This document shows, piece by piece, positions 15,569 to 24,814 of a stretch of DNA of 64,000 nt; positions within the stretch are counted from its first letter, which is position 1; every line of letters starts with the position of its first letter. The notes below the pieces were generated by a model that was not told where the DNA came from, made no database searches, and saw nothing but the letters and a program-made list of their open reading frames with translations. Source of the DNA: Phycisphaerales bacterium. Its GTDB lineage: Bacteria > Planctomycetota > Phycisphaerae > Phycisphaerales > UBA1924. The DNA is taken from contig CAJPFG010000005.1 in the NCBI GenBank assembly GCA_905339235.1, forward strand, positions 124,001 to 188,000. The letters are read 5' to 3'. Position numbers and translations under genes: made by a program.

Positions 15569-18058
15569 TCACTCTCGCGAAGCGCCCCATCGGATCTTGC
15601 CGTCGAGACGTATCTCGGCCCAGCACCAACCGCGCTCGGCCGTGGAAAGCCACGCACGTCCCTCCCGGGCGTCGTTCCATCGGGGGTCGTGGGCGCGGCC
15701 GCGGCCGGTGGACTGCAGAACCACCGCGGGGTTCAGTTCGCGCGTGAAGTCCATCGCCGCGGCTCGGGCCGAGCCGTGGTGGGGCAGTTCGAGCACATCG
15801 GCCCGGACCGGACCCTGAAGCAGGCGGCCCACGCTCGCGTCTTCGATATCGCCGGTCATCAGGAGCATCGGCGCGTCGGGACGGCTGGCATCGGCGATCG
15901 CGGCGACGATGGAGTGGTCGTTGTCCTTTGGCCAGTCCGCATCGGGCGGGGGCGAGAGGATTTCTACGTCGCATGTCCCAAGCGCAAGGGAATCGCCGGC
16001 GCCCACGACGATGATCTCGACGCCTGCGCGTTCCAGCACCTGGAACGCCGCGCCGGCCGCGGAGTTCTTGTCGCGAGCCTGCTTCGCAAACCGCTCCGGG
16101 ACCAGGGCGCGTCGAACGCCAAGGGGCTCGATCAGGCGTTCGACGGCCCCGAAGTGGTCGATGTCCGGATGGGAAATGACCAGCGTGGGCACGCGCCATA
16201 CGCCCAGCGCTCGGCAGGACTGCACGAGTTCGCTCTGGAGGCCCGAGTCGGGTTGACCGCCCGCGTCCCACAGCAGCGCGTCGTTGCCGGAGCGAATCAG
16301 GTGGCAGGTCCCGTCGCCGACGTCGAAGGTGTCGATCCGCACGGCCACGTCGCGGCCGAGGCGCCCGGCGAAGGACCATTCCGCCCCCAGCCACGCCAGG
16401 CATCCGCACAAGAGCGCCAGCCATCGCCAATCGCGCAGCGATCCCCAGCGCGCCCACGCGACAACCACCGTGGTGGCCGCGAGCGCCCACCAAGCGCTGA
16501 CCGGCGGCAGGCGGAGGCTGCTCGCGGGCCAGGAATCCAGGTATTGCACGCACGAGACCGAGGAGTGCGACAGAACTCCGAGAATCTCCGTAGACAGCCC
16601 CGCGGCAGGCGGAACGAACATGCCCGCGATCACCGCGGCGTATGCGACCCACAACGCCAGAACCAGGATCGGCGTCACCACGATCGTGGCCAGCACGCCC
16701 AGCGGCGAAACCAGACCCAGCGTGTGGAGCAGAACCGGCGTGGAGACCAGCCAGCAGAGCACCGCGGACGAGACGGAAGTCTTCAGGTGCGTCTTGACCG
16801 CCCGCCAGAGGTCGGGCTCGCGCGGCGCGAGCAGCCCCTTGAGTTCCTCATGCCAGAACGCGGCGTGGTACCGCTCGCCCAGCCACAGCAGCGTCGCCGT
16901 CAGGCCCACACTGAGTTGATACCCCAGAGACCACAGGTCCAGCGGCCGCCACGCGAGCAGCGCGATCGCGACCCAGCCCAGCAGTGTCACGCGGTCGTAC
17001 CGCCGCCCGAACGCCTCCGCCAGCAGCAGCACCAGCACCATCGCCGCGGATCGCAGGATCGGCGACGACGGCGGCACGATGAGCGCGTACAGGACCACCA
17101 GGGCCGCGACCATCGTCGGCTCCAGCCAGCCCCGGTCGCCGGAGAGGCGGATGAGAAACAGCATGACCGCGGCCATCACCGCGAGGTGGAACCCCGAGAT
17201 CGAGAGCGCGTGCGCCAGGCCCTGCCTCGCGAATGCCTCGCGCAACGGACGCTGTGTTGAGTCATAATCGCCCAGGAGCAGCGCCCGGAGCAGGAATCGC
17301 GACTGTGGATCGTCCTCCCCCGCGGCCCGGTCTACCGCGGCGCCCGCGCGATCTTGCAGCCACGCCCGGGCGCGAAGAGCCGTCGAGCGAGCGCGGGACG
17401 CCAGGCTCGGGGCGTCAAGGTCGGGCGCGATGAGTTCCGCGCTGGGGAGCCCGAGCGTGCCGACGAACTCCCGCTGCGCCGCTGTGAGCCGGATGTCGTC
17501 CTCGCCGGGGTTGCTCGGCGGCCCGAACCGAGACAGCGTCCCGCTGATCCGGACTCGCTCGCCGGCCCGCACCGGCGGCTGACTTTCTCCCGCGACCCGA
17601 ACCCACACCCGGCCGCTGACTCTTTGCGGACCGGATTGGGTCTCGATCGTGTTCGCGTCGAACTCGAAACGCCATCGGGCCGTTCGGGGCACGAATCGGG
17701 CCAGGCCTTCGGTTTCACGGGGCGACTCGCGGGGCGAAGTCAGCGCCAGCCCGCGGAGGGTGATCGGTGTGTCCGACGGCGTGGAGGCGAGGCTGTCGAT
17801 GGGCGGCTCGTAGACCCGGAGCGTGAGCCACCCACCGGCGATGGCCGCGAGGCCGCCCGCGAGGGCGACGCGTGTCACGCCGGGGTGACGGAAGAGCGCG
17901 GCCAAAGCGATCACCAGCCCGGCAGCGAACCACGCCCAGGAGGGAGCGTGGGGCAGCCAACCCGCCAGCGTCAGGCCCACCGCCACGGACAGGAACGCGA
18001 CACACGCGCGCCGCCGCGCGTCGCGAATCTGGTCCGATGTCGTGGGCGCGGTCTCCAC
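15569..18058 (-). CDS. comEC: ComEC/Rec2-type DNA-uptake channel protein
   Basis: An 829-residue polytopic inner-membrane protein. N-terminal helices (about 20-75) are followed by a DUF4131-like soluble domain (90-220), the Competence channel domain with many hydrophobic segments (about 260-560, including GLAHALSISGFHLAVMAAV), and a C-terminal metallo-beta-lactamase domain (from about 570) with the ISHPDIDHFGAVERL metal motif, LLMTGDIED and ELPHHGSARA. ComEC carries single-stranded DNA across the inner membrane during natural transformation; the MBL domain is thought to degrade the other strand. It is followed (in its direction) by the convergent GT4 gene. The upstream minus-strand gene is a prepilin-like protein, but its own terminator separates the two. 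Confidence 0.92.
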   Translation of the reverse strand: METAPTTSDQIRDARRRACVAFLSVAVGLTLAGWLPHAPSWAWFAAGLVIALAALFRHPGVTRVALAGGLAAIAGGWLTLRVYEPPIDSLASTPSDTPITLRGLALTSPRESPRETEGLARFVPRTARWRFEFDANTIETQSGPQRVSGRVWVRVAGESQPPVRAGERVRISGTLSRFGPPSNPGEDDIRLTAAQREFVGTLGLPSAELIAPDLDAPSLASRARSTALRARAWLQDRAGAAVDRAAGEDDPQSRFLLRALLLGDYDSTQRPLREAFARQGLAHALSISGFHLAVMAAVMLFLIRLSGDRGWLEPTMVAALVVLYALIVPPSSPILRSAAMVLVLLLAEAFGRRYDRVTLLGWVAIALLAWRPLDLWSLGYQLSVGLTATLLWLGERYHAAFWHEELKGLLAPREPDLWRAVKTHLKTSVSSAVLCWLVSTPVLLHTLGLVSPLGVLATIVVTPILVLALWVAYAAVIAGMFVPPAAGLSTEILGVLSHSSVSCVQYLDSWPASSLRLPPVSAWWALAATTVVVAWARWGSLRDWRWLALLCGCLAWLGAEWSFAGRLGRDVAVRIDTFDVGDGTCHLIRSGNDALLWDAGGQPDSGLQSELVQSCRALGVWRVPTLVISHPDIDHFGAVERLIEPLGVRRALVPERFAKQARDKNSAAGAAFQVLERAGVEIIVVGAGDSLALGTCDVEILSPPPDADWPKDNDHSIVAAIADASRPDAPMLLMTGDIEDASVGRLLQGPVRADVLELPHHGSARAAAMDFTRELNPAVVLQSTGRGRAHDPRWNDAREGRAWLSTAERGWCWAEIRLDGKIRWGASRE

Positions 18059-18094
18059 GACACCAAACTAGCGAAAATCGCGAAGGCATGCAGG

Positions 18095-18126
18095 AAAAGA
18101 AAACGGGCCCGGAAGTTCCGGGCCCG
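18095..18126 (-). terminator. Intrinsic terminator of the prepilin-like gene (minus strand)
   Basis: An 11-bp perfect stem CGGGCCCGGAA/TTCCGGGCCCG (18104-18114 with 18116-18126). On the minus strand it is followed by TTTTCTTTT (plus-strand AAAAGAAAA, 18095-18103). It lies between the stop of the 18147-19256 gene and the start of comEC. Confidence 0.85.
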
Positions 18127-18146
18127 GCGGATTCGTGCATCGAGGA

Positions 18147-19256
18147 TCAACTGCCGGAGGTGATCACGTCGTCAAAGTCGTCGAGGATGTCGATGGACTT
18201 CTGGTTTCCGTTGGAGTCCTTGTGGATAGTGTTGGCCGCCACTCCCGACTTGAAGTTCAGCCCATAGAAGAGCGTGCCGAGTATCGCGAGTCTTCCGCCG
18301 CGATCTTTCCTGCCCAGATATACACCGTCCAACCCGGCGGAGTGAATCACGAAACTTCCACGCGGTGCGGACGGGTGAATCTCGGCGAATCCCGCGGCGG
18401 GGACGAAAGGTAACGGGGAGTTCGGGCTTCCGAGGAAACCCTCCATGGAATCCAAGCCCTGTGCGGTTGCACCTCCCCCCGACCCGGCGATCAAACTTCC
18501 TGCCGGTCCGACTTGCGCAATCCGGCGAGAGCCGATGAGCGGGAGTCCGCCGCCATTGTCACCGAGAATCCCTGCATTCGAGTTCCAATAGAACCGAGCG
18601 GGCCGGTCGTTGAATCCGGAAGGGGATGCAGGCGACGCGAAGTCGCGTCGATCCGTGATGGGTCCGGTGGCGACGGGGTTTGCTGACCATACAAGGATCG
18701 GAGTTCCCCATGAATCGACGAGTTCTGGAATCTGGTTGTGAGCGGCATCACCATGCCGACCTCCCCCCTCGGTGTCGTTCTGACGCTTGAAGTACCTGTC
18801 GGATGGAGTGAAGTAGCCTTTGGAAGTGTTGCTTCCCACAGCCGAGTTGACGGTGCTTCCGATGGCATTCACCCTGACGTTTACGCGCTTGGTCGCATCA
18901 TTCATCGGTCCTGCGGAGACGATGTCGGTTCCGTTGGCAGGATCGGTGGTGATACCCCCAGCAAGGTCGAGCATCACGTTTTGAGATTGGCTGAAGCCAC
19001 GTGCCGCGTTCTCAGCCGCGCCCATTTCCGTTTGCGTGAAGTAGCCGGCCGCACGTTTTTCTGAGATTTCGTAAGACTCCATGGCCTTGGAGAGGTTGGC
19101 GACCAGGTTGCGGGTGTCCTGCTTGCGCGTCCCGTCGCGCACGCGGCCCAGCGCGGGCAGCACGATCGAGATTACCAGAACGATGATGGCGATCACGACC
19201 AACAGTTCGACGAGGCTGAAGCCCCTCCGGGCGCACCGCGTCCACGCGTTTTTCAT
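18147..19256 (-). CDS. Prepilin-like (type II secretion pseudopilin-type) secreted protein
   Basis: A 369-residue protein. The start at 19256 gives a short basic leader MKNAWTRCARRG followed by [22 protein letters not shown], the prepilin peptidase cleavage site and hydrophobic helix of type IV pilin-like proteins. The remaining ~330 residues are rich in Gly, Asn and Ser, much longer than a major pseudopilin. They contain WGTPILVWSANPV and SFVIHSAGLDGVYLG, the latter a GxDG-like motif often found near the end of planctomycetal prepilin-type proteins. It may be assembled in a pseudopilus or anchored in the inner membrane. A strong terminator follows. Confidence 0.85.
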   Translation of the reverse strand: MKNAWTRCARRGFSLVELLVVIAIIVLVISIVLPALGRVRDGTRKQDTRNLVANLSKAMESYEISEKRAAGYFTQTEMGAAENAARGFSQSQNVMLDLAGGITTDPANGTDIVSAGPMNDATKRVNVRVNAIGSTVNSAVGSNTSKGYFTPSDRYFKRQNDTEGGGRHGDAAHNQIPELVDSWGTPILVWSANPVATGPITDRRDFASPASPSGFNDRPARFYWNSNAGILGDNGGGLPLIGSRRIAQVGPAGSLIAGSGGGATAQGLDSMEGFLGSPNSPLPFVPAAGFAEIHPSAPRGSFVIHSAGLDGVYLGRKDRGGRLAILGTLFYGLNFKSGVAANTIHKDSNGNQKSIDILDDFDDVITSGS

Positions 19257-19480
19257 GAGACGACTCCCAGCCAGCCCCGCGGAAACCAGATACCCCAGTT
19301 CTGTTCGTCGGGCGCGGGCACAGTGTTGCCCGATACCGGCGGACCGAACCCGAACACTCATGATACGCCTTGCGGCTGGTCCGGGTTGCGGCCGCACGTG
19401 CTGTTCGAAACCCGAACATCAACCGCCGCCGAAGCCTTCACGCTCGGGCCCACGTGGCTTTTTCACCCCTAAACTTGCCC

Positions 19481-19876
19481 GTGCCCCGGGATGTCTGCTA
19501 TTTCGACGGCCGCTGCGGGATGTGCCGCCGGACTACCGCCATTCTGCGCCGCCTCGACTGGCTGGGACGGCTGGAGTTCCGGGACATGACCCGCGAGCCC
19601 CCGGAACTGCTGCCCGTGCCCCTCGAAACCGCCATTCGGGGCATGCCCATGCGGACCTCGTGGGGTAAGGTGCTCGTGGGGTACCCGGCGGTGCGGCGGG
19701 CCTTGGTGCAGACACCCTTGGGGGTGCTGCCCGCACTGCTCCTGTACGTGCCCGGGTTCTCGCATATCGGGCGGGCGGTGTATGGACACATCGCCCGCAA
19801 CCGGGCGCGAGATGCGTGTGAGGTTCATGACGTGCCTCCCAGCGCCCCCGCGGCCCCCGGCAGGACGCCCATTTGA
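19481..19876 (+). CDS. DCC-family (DUF393) thiol-disulfide oxidoreductase-like protein
   Basis: A 131-residue protein starting at GTG 19481 (MPRDVCYFDGRCGMCRR), which places the first beta strand at the N-terminus as in the family; the longer frame from 19370 adds an unlikely Arg-rich extension. The signature DGxCxxC (DGRCGMC) near residue 9 is the presumed redox pair. The middle has RLEFRDMTRE, and the C-terminal half carries the hydrophobic segment GVLPALLLYVPGFSHIGRAVYGHIARNR typical of DUF393. Function in the family is poorly defined. It is 30 bases upstream of the Sua5-phosphatase fusion, probably in one transcript. Confidence 0.82.
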   Translation: MPRDVCYFDGRCGMCRRTTAILRRLDWLGRLEFRDMTREPPELLPVPLETAIRGMPMRTSWGKVLVGYPAVRRALVQTPLGVLPALLLYVPGFSHIGRAVYGHIARNRARDACEVHDVPPSAPAAPGRTPI

Positions 19877-19906
19877 TCGGCCGCCCGGTCGCATACAGAA
19901 TCCACC

Positions 19907-21046
19907 GTGCCAATCGACCCGACCACAACCGCCAACAACGTGGACGAAGCCGCGGCGATGCTGCGGGCCGGTCGTGCCGTGATCATTCCTACCGAGACGT
20001 TTTTCGCGGTCGCCACGGACGCCTCGTCCGAGGAAGGGCTCGGGGCGATTCGGGAGATCGCGCGGGCGAGGACCGGGAGTGATCCGGGGGCGCTCACGTG
20101 GCACGCGGTGTCCCGCGAACAGGTCATGACGGTGATTGCACCGGCGAGTCCGCTGCACCGGCGGGTTGTGGAGCGTCTGCTTCCGGGGCCGTTCCGGCTG
20201 CTGGTGGAGTTAGATGAACCGGGCGCGGCGGGCGTTCGGCGGGCGCTGCGGGTCGCCGGCGGCGTGATCGACGAGGGCGGGGTATTCGCCGTTCGCGTTC
20301 CGGACCACGTTGCCGCGCACGAGGTCTTGGAGCGCGCGGCGGTCACGGTGATCGCGATCCGGGCCGATGGGGCGGGCTTCGGCGACGGTCGCTCCCTCGC
20401 ACCGGATGATGAAAAGGCCGCAAGGGCGGCGGGGATCGGAGCGGTCGTGCGCGAGGGGCCGGCTCCGTCGGGCCGGTCGTCCACGACGATTCGCCTGACC
20501 CGGGACGGTGGTTGGCAGTTTGTCGGCGGCGGCGCGCACGACGAGCGGTATGTTCGGCGCAAGGTTGAACGCTCGGTGCTGCTGGTGTGCACGGGGAACA
20601 CCTGCCGGAGTCCGATGGCCGCGGCCATCATGCGGCACGAACTCGCGACCCAGCCCGCGCCGCCGGCCGGCCGGCGTGCCGTGCCGCTGCGGATCGAATC
20701 CGCGGGAGTCGCCGCCACGGAAGGCGTTCCCATGACCGCCGAAGCCCGCGAGGCGCTGGATGGTTTGAAAGTTGATCCCGGACGGCATCGATCGCGGGCG
20801 CTCACGCGGGAGATGATCTCGGAGGCCGAGGCGATCTTCGTCATGACCGCCTCGCAGTTGCGAGCGATCCAGGAGTTCGGGCCCGAGGCCGCGGCCAAGG
20901 CTCGATTGGTCGATCCGGCGGGCGATGACGTACCGGACCCGATCGGGCGCGATGAAGAGGTCTATCGTGACACGGCGGAACGGCTGCGCGAGATGGTCCG
21001 GCGCCGAATCCGCGAACTTCAGGGGCCAGAAGGAGCCAGCGAATGA
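19907..21046 (+). CDS. Degenerate Sua5/YrdC domain fused to a low-molecular-weight protein phosphatase
   Basis: A 379-residue two-domain protein starting at GTG 19907. Residues about 10-210 align with the Sua5/YciO/YrdC threonylcarbamoyl-AMP synthase fold (RAVIIPTETFFAVATDA; LLPGPFRLLVEL), but the PTETVYGL, KxRP and SANxSG motifs are altered. Residues about 223-379 form a low-molecular-weight phosphatase with the P-loop VCTGNTCRSPMA (C-x5-R-S) and the D-loop DDVPDPIG, so this half should be active. The stop overlaps the rpiB start (ATGA). In Bacillus, ywlC (Sua5), ywlE (arginine phosphatase) and ywlF (rpiB) are neighbours, so the fusion may derive from such a cluster. Target protein unknown. 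Confidence 0.85.
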   Translation: MPIDPTTTANNVDEAAAMLRAGRAVIIPTETFFAVATDASSEEGLGAIREIARARTGSDPGALTWHAVSREQVMTVIAPASPLHRRVVERLLPGPFRLLVELDEPGAAGVRRALRVAGGVIDEGGVFAVRVPDHVAAHEVLERAAVTVIAIRADGAGFGDGRSLAPDDEKAARAAGIGAVVREGPAPSGRSSTTIRLTRDGGWQFVGGGAHDERYVRRKVERSVLLVCTGNTCRSPMAAAIMRHELATQPAPPAGRRAVPLRIESAGVAATEGVPMTAEAREALDGLKVDPGRHRSRALTREMISEAEAIFVMTASQLRAIQEFGPEAAAKARLVDPAGDDVPDPIGRDEEVYRDTAERLREMVRRRIRELQGPEGASE

Positions 21047-21507
21047 AGATCGCCCTGAGCGCCGACCACCGCGGGTATTCGGGAATCCGGCAACTGCAGG
21101 AAAAACTGGCGCGGGAAGGACACGAGGCCGTCGTGCTGGGCGATTGCTCGGGCACGCCCTCTGACTATCCCGAAAGGGCCTGGCAGGTCGGCAGGGCCGT
21201 CGCCGAGGGAAAGGCCGAGCGGGGGATCCTCCTGTGCGGCACCGGGATCGGCATGGCGATGGCCGCGAACAAGATCAAGGGCGTCCGCGCGGCCGTGGTG
21301 CACGACGAGATGACCGCGCAACTCAGCCGCAGCCACAACGACGCCAACGTGCTGTGCATGTCCGCCGACCTTCTGGGCCAGCGGCTGATCGAGAAGATCG
21401 CCGAAGTCTGGATCAGCACCCCCTTCGAGGGCGGGCGGCACGCCCGGCGTATCCGAAAAATCACAGCGCTCGAAGAGGGCAAGGACCCCAGCACTGTCAC
21501 CGAGTAG
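21043..21507 (+). CDS. rpiB: Ribose-5-phosphate isomerase B
   Basis: A 154-residue RpiB/LacAB-family isomerase that interconverts ribose 5-phosphate and ribulose 5-phosphate in the pentose phosphate pathway. The N-terminus MKIALSADHRGYSG carries the DH(R/A)G substrate site. The active-site Cys lies in GILLCGTGIGMAMAANK, and SRSHNDANVLCMSA is diagnostic. The ATG overlaps the stop of the upstream fusion gene, indicating translational coupling. Cytoplasmic and of standard length. Confidence 0.95.
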   Translation: MKIALSADHRGYSGIRQLQEKLAREGHEAVVLGDCSGTPSDYPERAWQVGRAVAEGKAERGILLCGTGIGMAMAANKIKGVRAAVVHDEMTAQLSRSHNDANVLCMSADLLGQRLIEKIAEVWISTPFEGGRHARRIRKITALEEGKDPSTVTE

Positions 21508-21525
21508 CCGGAAGAACTCCCCGTC

Positions 21526-22266
21526 ATGATGACGCACCTGCGGGCTCGTTGGCGGACCATGCCCCGGGTTCGCCGGGCGGGCGTGGTGCTCGCGATGGTG
21601 ATCGGCGCGCTGGCCATCGGCGCCGGCATCGCGTTCCGGCTCACGAGAATCGCTCCGGCATGGTGGGACGACGCGGTGGTGGGGAATGCCCCGGCGGCGC
21701 TGGAGTTCGAGAACGCGGTATTGACGCAACTATCGAGCGTGCGGCCGCCGGACGGGGGCGGCACGTATCGCAGCGCGCCGTGGCGCGTGGCGTTGAGCGA
21801 ATCGGACATCAACGCCTGGCTGGAGCACCGCTTGCCGGGCTGGCTACGAAATCAGGACGAGTCCTTCCGCTGGCCGGCGCAACTTTCCGCCGTCCGCACG
21901 TCGTGGCGCCCCGGAGTCGTGTTCATCGGAGTGGCGATCACGAGCGGCTCGGATCAGGTGATTTCGATGGAGATAGTGCCGCGCATCGACGAGCGGGGTG
22001 CGCTATGGCTGACCGTGCGTGCTGCGCGACTGGGGCGGCTTCCGGTGCCGCCCTCGTGGGCCTTGAGCGGCGGCGGGTGGTTGCCCGTGGAGGCGCTGGC
22101 GTCGCCGGAAGTTCGCGGCGCGGTCGAGGCGGCGATGGGGCGGCGGCCTCTCGCGGCCGACGCGGCCATTCCCGTGGACAGCGTGCGTCGGGTGAGTTTC
22201 ATCGAGTTGATGCCGCAGCAGGCGAGGTTGGACGTGACGGCTCAAACGGTGGCGGATGCACCGTGA
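21526..22266 (+). CDS. Membrane-anchored hypothetical protein
   Basis: A 246-residue protein. A basic N-terminus (residues 1-20) precedes one hydrophobic helix VVLAMVIGALAIGAGIAF (about 23-40), and the rest is predicted outside the cytoplasm. The segment SESDINAWLEHRLPGWL resembles the start of planctomycetal hypothetical proteins with a lipid-binding-like beta-rich domain, but no family was recognised. It follows rpiB after 18 bases and is probably in the same transcript. It converges on the 22273 gene with only 6 bases between stops. Confidence 0.75.
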   Translation: MMTHLRARWRTMPRVRRAGVVLAMVIGALAIGAGIAFRLTRIAPAWWDDAVVGNAPAALEFENAVLTQLSSVRPPDGGGTYRSAPWRVALSESDINAWLEHRLPGWLRNQDESFRWPAQLSAVRTSWRPGVVFIGVAITSGSDQVISMEIVPRIDERGALWLTVRAARLGRLPVPPSWALSGGGWLPVEALASPEVRGAVEAAMGRRPLAADAAIPVDSVRRVSFIELMPQQARLDVTAQTVADAP

Positions 22267-22272
22267 TCCGGA

Positions 22273-23052
22273 CTACTTCGGCTTGCCCGTGGAAATGTCC
22301 TGCCCCCGAAAATGGCGGACCATGTCGCGCATCATCTGCGTGCCCCGGGCTCTCTGCGCGGAGTTGGCATTGCCGCCCAGCCGCGTGTTCATGAACGCCG
22401 CGATCCGTCCTATGGCCTCGGGAGGCGGCGTGGGCGCGGTCCCTTCGCGCAGGGCCTTGCGGTCTTCGGCGGCTTGCCGGCGCACCTCGTTGATCCGGTC
22501 GGCGTCCGAAATGTCGCGGGGCTGGCCGCCCAGCGCCTCGATGGTTTTCATCATGTCCACGAATGCCTCTTCGAGGTACTGCTCGCGCTCCCCGGGCTTC
22601 TTATCGTCATAGTCCCTCGCGTACTTGTCCCACAGGTCGATCGCCAGCCGCGAGCCGTTCTCCTCGATCTGGTCCCGCGCGGCCCCGGCGATGCCCGCGG
22701 CGAACGACGCCATCAGCACGCTGTCGCTCCCGTCCATGTTCTTCAGGCGCTGCACGAGTTGACCGATCAGCCGCATGCGCTCCTCCACCGGGAGCGCGTT
22801 GAACTCGTCGGTGAGCAGCGTGTAGTTAAAGACTTCGTCCATCGGGTCGGAGAGATAGTCCGGCTGGGGAACGGGCCGCAGCAGGAAGTACAGCCCCAGG
22901 CCCAGCGCGATCGCCGCCGCCCCGCCCCCGCCGATCAGTATCGAAAGCGTCCGCCTGCGCTCCTCCGGCGTGCGGGAGTGATCCGCCCACCAGCGCCGCC
23001 CGGCGTCGCGCAGATCGAGCATCCTGGACTGGAGTGCTTCGGCGCGGATCAT
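22273..23052 (-). CDS. Single-pass membrane protein of unknown function
   Basis: A 259-residue protein. The start at 23052 overlaps the stop of the upstream prepilin-like gene (ATGA), which fixes it. Residues 1-35 are basic and cytoplasmic, residues about 39-62 form a membrane helix ([23 protein letters not shown]), and the remainder is helical and charged. The helices include [17 protein letters not shown] and [23 protein letters not shown], so a helical-bundle periplasmic domain is likely. Coupling to a prepilin-like protein suggests a shared role at the cell envelope. Confidence 0.75.
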   Translation of the reverse strand: MIRAEALQSRMLDLRDAGRRWWADHSRTPEERRRTLSILIGGGGAAAIALGLGLYFLLRPVPQPDYLSDPMDEVFNYTLLTDEFNALPVEERMRLIGQLVQRLKNMDGSDSVLMASFAAGIAGAARDQIEENGSRLAIDLWDKYARDYDDKKPGEREQYLEEAFVDMMKTIEALGGQPRDISDADRINEVRRQAAEDRKALREGTAPTPPPEAIGRIAAFMNTRLGGNANSAQRARGTQMMRDMVRHFRGQDISTGKPK

Positions 23053-23783
23053 CCTCCGAACCCTCCGCCGAACTGGATGGTGTCCACGACCAGGCGCGCG
23101 ATCGTGTCTTCGCTGAAATAGGGCGCCTTGTCGGCCCGCCAATCGCCGTAGAACACCGCGTTGCGGTTCCAGCGGGTCTCGGGATCGCTCTCCCCCCGGC
23201 GCTCGACATCGAATCGCGGGTTGTGCCAGTCGTCCGCGTCCATCAGCACGATCAGAGAAGGGCGAAAGTTCTCGTAGGCTTTGCTCACTCCGAAGTGCAG
23301 GTTGCGGAGAGTGGCAAGTTCCGCCGCGGCCATCACGAACGCGGGCGTGTACTCGTAACTCGTCCCGGTGATCTGCCAGAGCGGCTTGTTGCCGTTGGCG
23401 GTATCGCCCGAATCGCGGTCGCTCGGGCATTTCCACGGATCGGGAACGATCCAGTCGCCGTCGCCATTTTCGCGGTACGGCATCGCCGCGTCGCAGTACT
23501 TGGCCATCACATCCAGGAGCGATGGATCGTTCTCGTTGGAGCCCTCGTTGAGCGGCCGGACCCGGGGCAGCAGCCCCTTGCCCTCCTGGTCCATGTAGAG
23601 TTGAAGACCGACCGCGATGCCCCGCAGGTTGGAAAGGCACTTCGTTCGGCGCCCGCTCTCCTTGGCCTTCGCTACGGCCGGGAGCGTGAGGCTGATCAGG
23701 ATCGCGATGATCGCGATGACCACCAGCAGTTCGATCAGCGTGAACCCTGCGATACGGTGCTGTCTTGCGTTCCTGCGGGTCAT
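23049..23783 (-). CDS. Prepilin-type N-terminal domain protein
   Basis: A 244-residue protein starting at 23783 ([20 protein letters not shown]); an ATG 21 bases upstream is an alternative. The leader is followed by the classical prepilin helix [19 protein letters not shown], then [28 protein letters not shown]. That region matches the general planctomycetal prepilin-like (DUF1559-related) pattern, with a soluble domain that includes [12 protein letters not shown]. Expected to be processed by a prepilin peptidase. It lies downstream of lpxC on the same strand, with 91 bases between, and is coupled to the next gene. Confidence 0.85.
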   Translation of the reverse strand: MTRRNARQHRIAGFTLIELLVVIAIIAILISLTLPAVAKAKESGRRTKCLSNLRGIAVGLQLYMDQEGKGLLPRVRPLNEGSNENDPSLLDVMAKYCDAAMPYRENGDGDWIVPDPWKCPSDRDSGDTANGNKPLWQITGTSYEYTPAFVMAAAELATLRNLHFGVSKAYENFRPSLIVLMDADDWHNPRFDVERRGESDPETRWNRNAVFYGDWRADKAPYFSEDTIARLVVDTIQFGGGFGG

Positions 23784-23874
23784 GGTCGTTTCCCCAACCC
23801 TCATTCTTCGCTGCTCCCGTCCGGGGCGGCACCGGCCCGGCAGACCCCCATTCTTCGACGCGGCGACCGGTCCG

Positions 23875-24783
23875 TTACCGCGCCCGCTCCTGCATCGCGT
23901 GGACCTTGCGGCAGAACTCATGGGCGAGAGCGTGCCCGGCCTTGTGAGCCAGCACGTTGGCGTGGAACGGCCCGCCCAGCAGTGCGAGATCGCCGATCAG
24001 GTCCAGGAGTTTGTGCCGCGCCGGCTCCTCCGGCAGCCGCCATTCATTGTCGATCGGCCGGCCCTGATCGTCGATCACGAGCATGTCGCGAGGGGTCAGG
24101 TGCGAAAACAACCCCGCCCGGCGGGCCGCCTCGGCTTCGGCACGGAGCGAAAAAGTCCGCGCGGGGGCGATGGCGCGGGCGAACTCACCCGCCGAGCCCC
24201 GCCACACCGCGGCCTGCGGCGTGATCGCCGCGCCCGGGCCGTAGTCCAGGGAGTAGGTGTACGCGATCGGCTCCTCGGGCGGGGACGGCTCGGCGCGTAT
24301 GAACGCATCGCCTCGAACCACCTCGACACGCTCGGACAAGACCACGGGGTCGGGTCCCTGCTCGGAGGTTTCCAGCACCGGGAGCAGAGCCTCGACAAAC
24401 GGCAGTGCCGAGCCATCCAGCACCGGAACTTCCGGCCCGTCGTGCAGTTGCACCTGCGCATCCCACACGCCCAGCCCCGCCAACGACGCCAGCAGGTGCT
24501 CGACCGTGGCCACCACGAAACGGCCGGATTCCGGACGCACCGTCGCGTCCAGCGTGGTGTTCCGCACGGGAACGCCCGGGGGCAGCCCGGTCCAGGCGGT
24601 GTCGCCGGTGACCCATTCGATGCGGGCGCCCACGCGCGCGATGGTTCGTCCGGATTCAACCCGCGCCAACTGGATCGACCCGGGGCCGGGATGCACGGTG
24701 ACCGCACCGGTCGCGCCCGAGAAAAGACCGACCCCCGTGACCGGGCTCGAGGACTGGGCGAGAACGTTGCTCGAGTGGGACAT
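23875..24783 (-). CDS. lpxC: UDP-3-O-acyl-N-acetylglucosamine deacetylase
   Basis: A 302-residue LpxC, the zinc deacetylase that makes the first committed step of lipid A synthesis. Metal and catalytic residues are visible: [11 protein letters not shown] (zinc His), [13 protein letters not shown] (zinc His and Asp) and [12 protein letters not shown] (catalytic His), with the substrate-loop motif [13 protein letters not shown]. The start at 24783 ([13 protein letters not shown]) is taken because the upstream part of the longer frame overlaps lpxD. There is no FabZ fusion, unlike the enzyme in some other phyla. It follows lpxD after 31 bases. Confidence 0.94.
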   Translation of the reverse strand: MSHSSNVLAQSSSPVTGVGLFSGATGAVTVHPGPGSIQLARVESGRTIARVGARIEWVTGDTAWTGLPPGVPVRNTTLDATVRPESGRFVVATVEHLLASLAGLGVWDAQVQLHDGPEVPVLDGSALPFVEALLPVLETSEQGPDPVVLSERVEVVRGDAFIRAEPSPPEEPIAYTYSLDYGPGAAITPQAAVWRGSAGEFARAIAPARTFSLRAEAEAARRAGLFSHLTPRDMLVIDDQGRPIDNEWRLPEEPARHKLLDLIGDLALLGGPFHANVLAHKAGHALAHEFCRKVHAMQERAR

Positions 24784-24814
24784 CGGAGAATCTGCGAGGC
24801 CGCGGACCCGGCCT

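Noticed and set aside
15359..17260. Long plus-strand open frame opposite comEC
   Set aside because: Arg/Gly/Gln-rich composition and no family resemblance; antisense to the clear ComEC reading frame.
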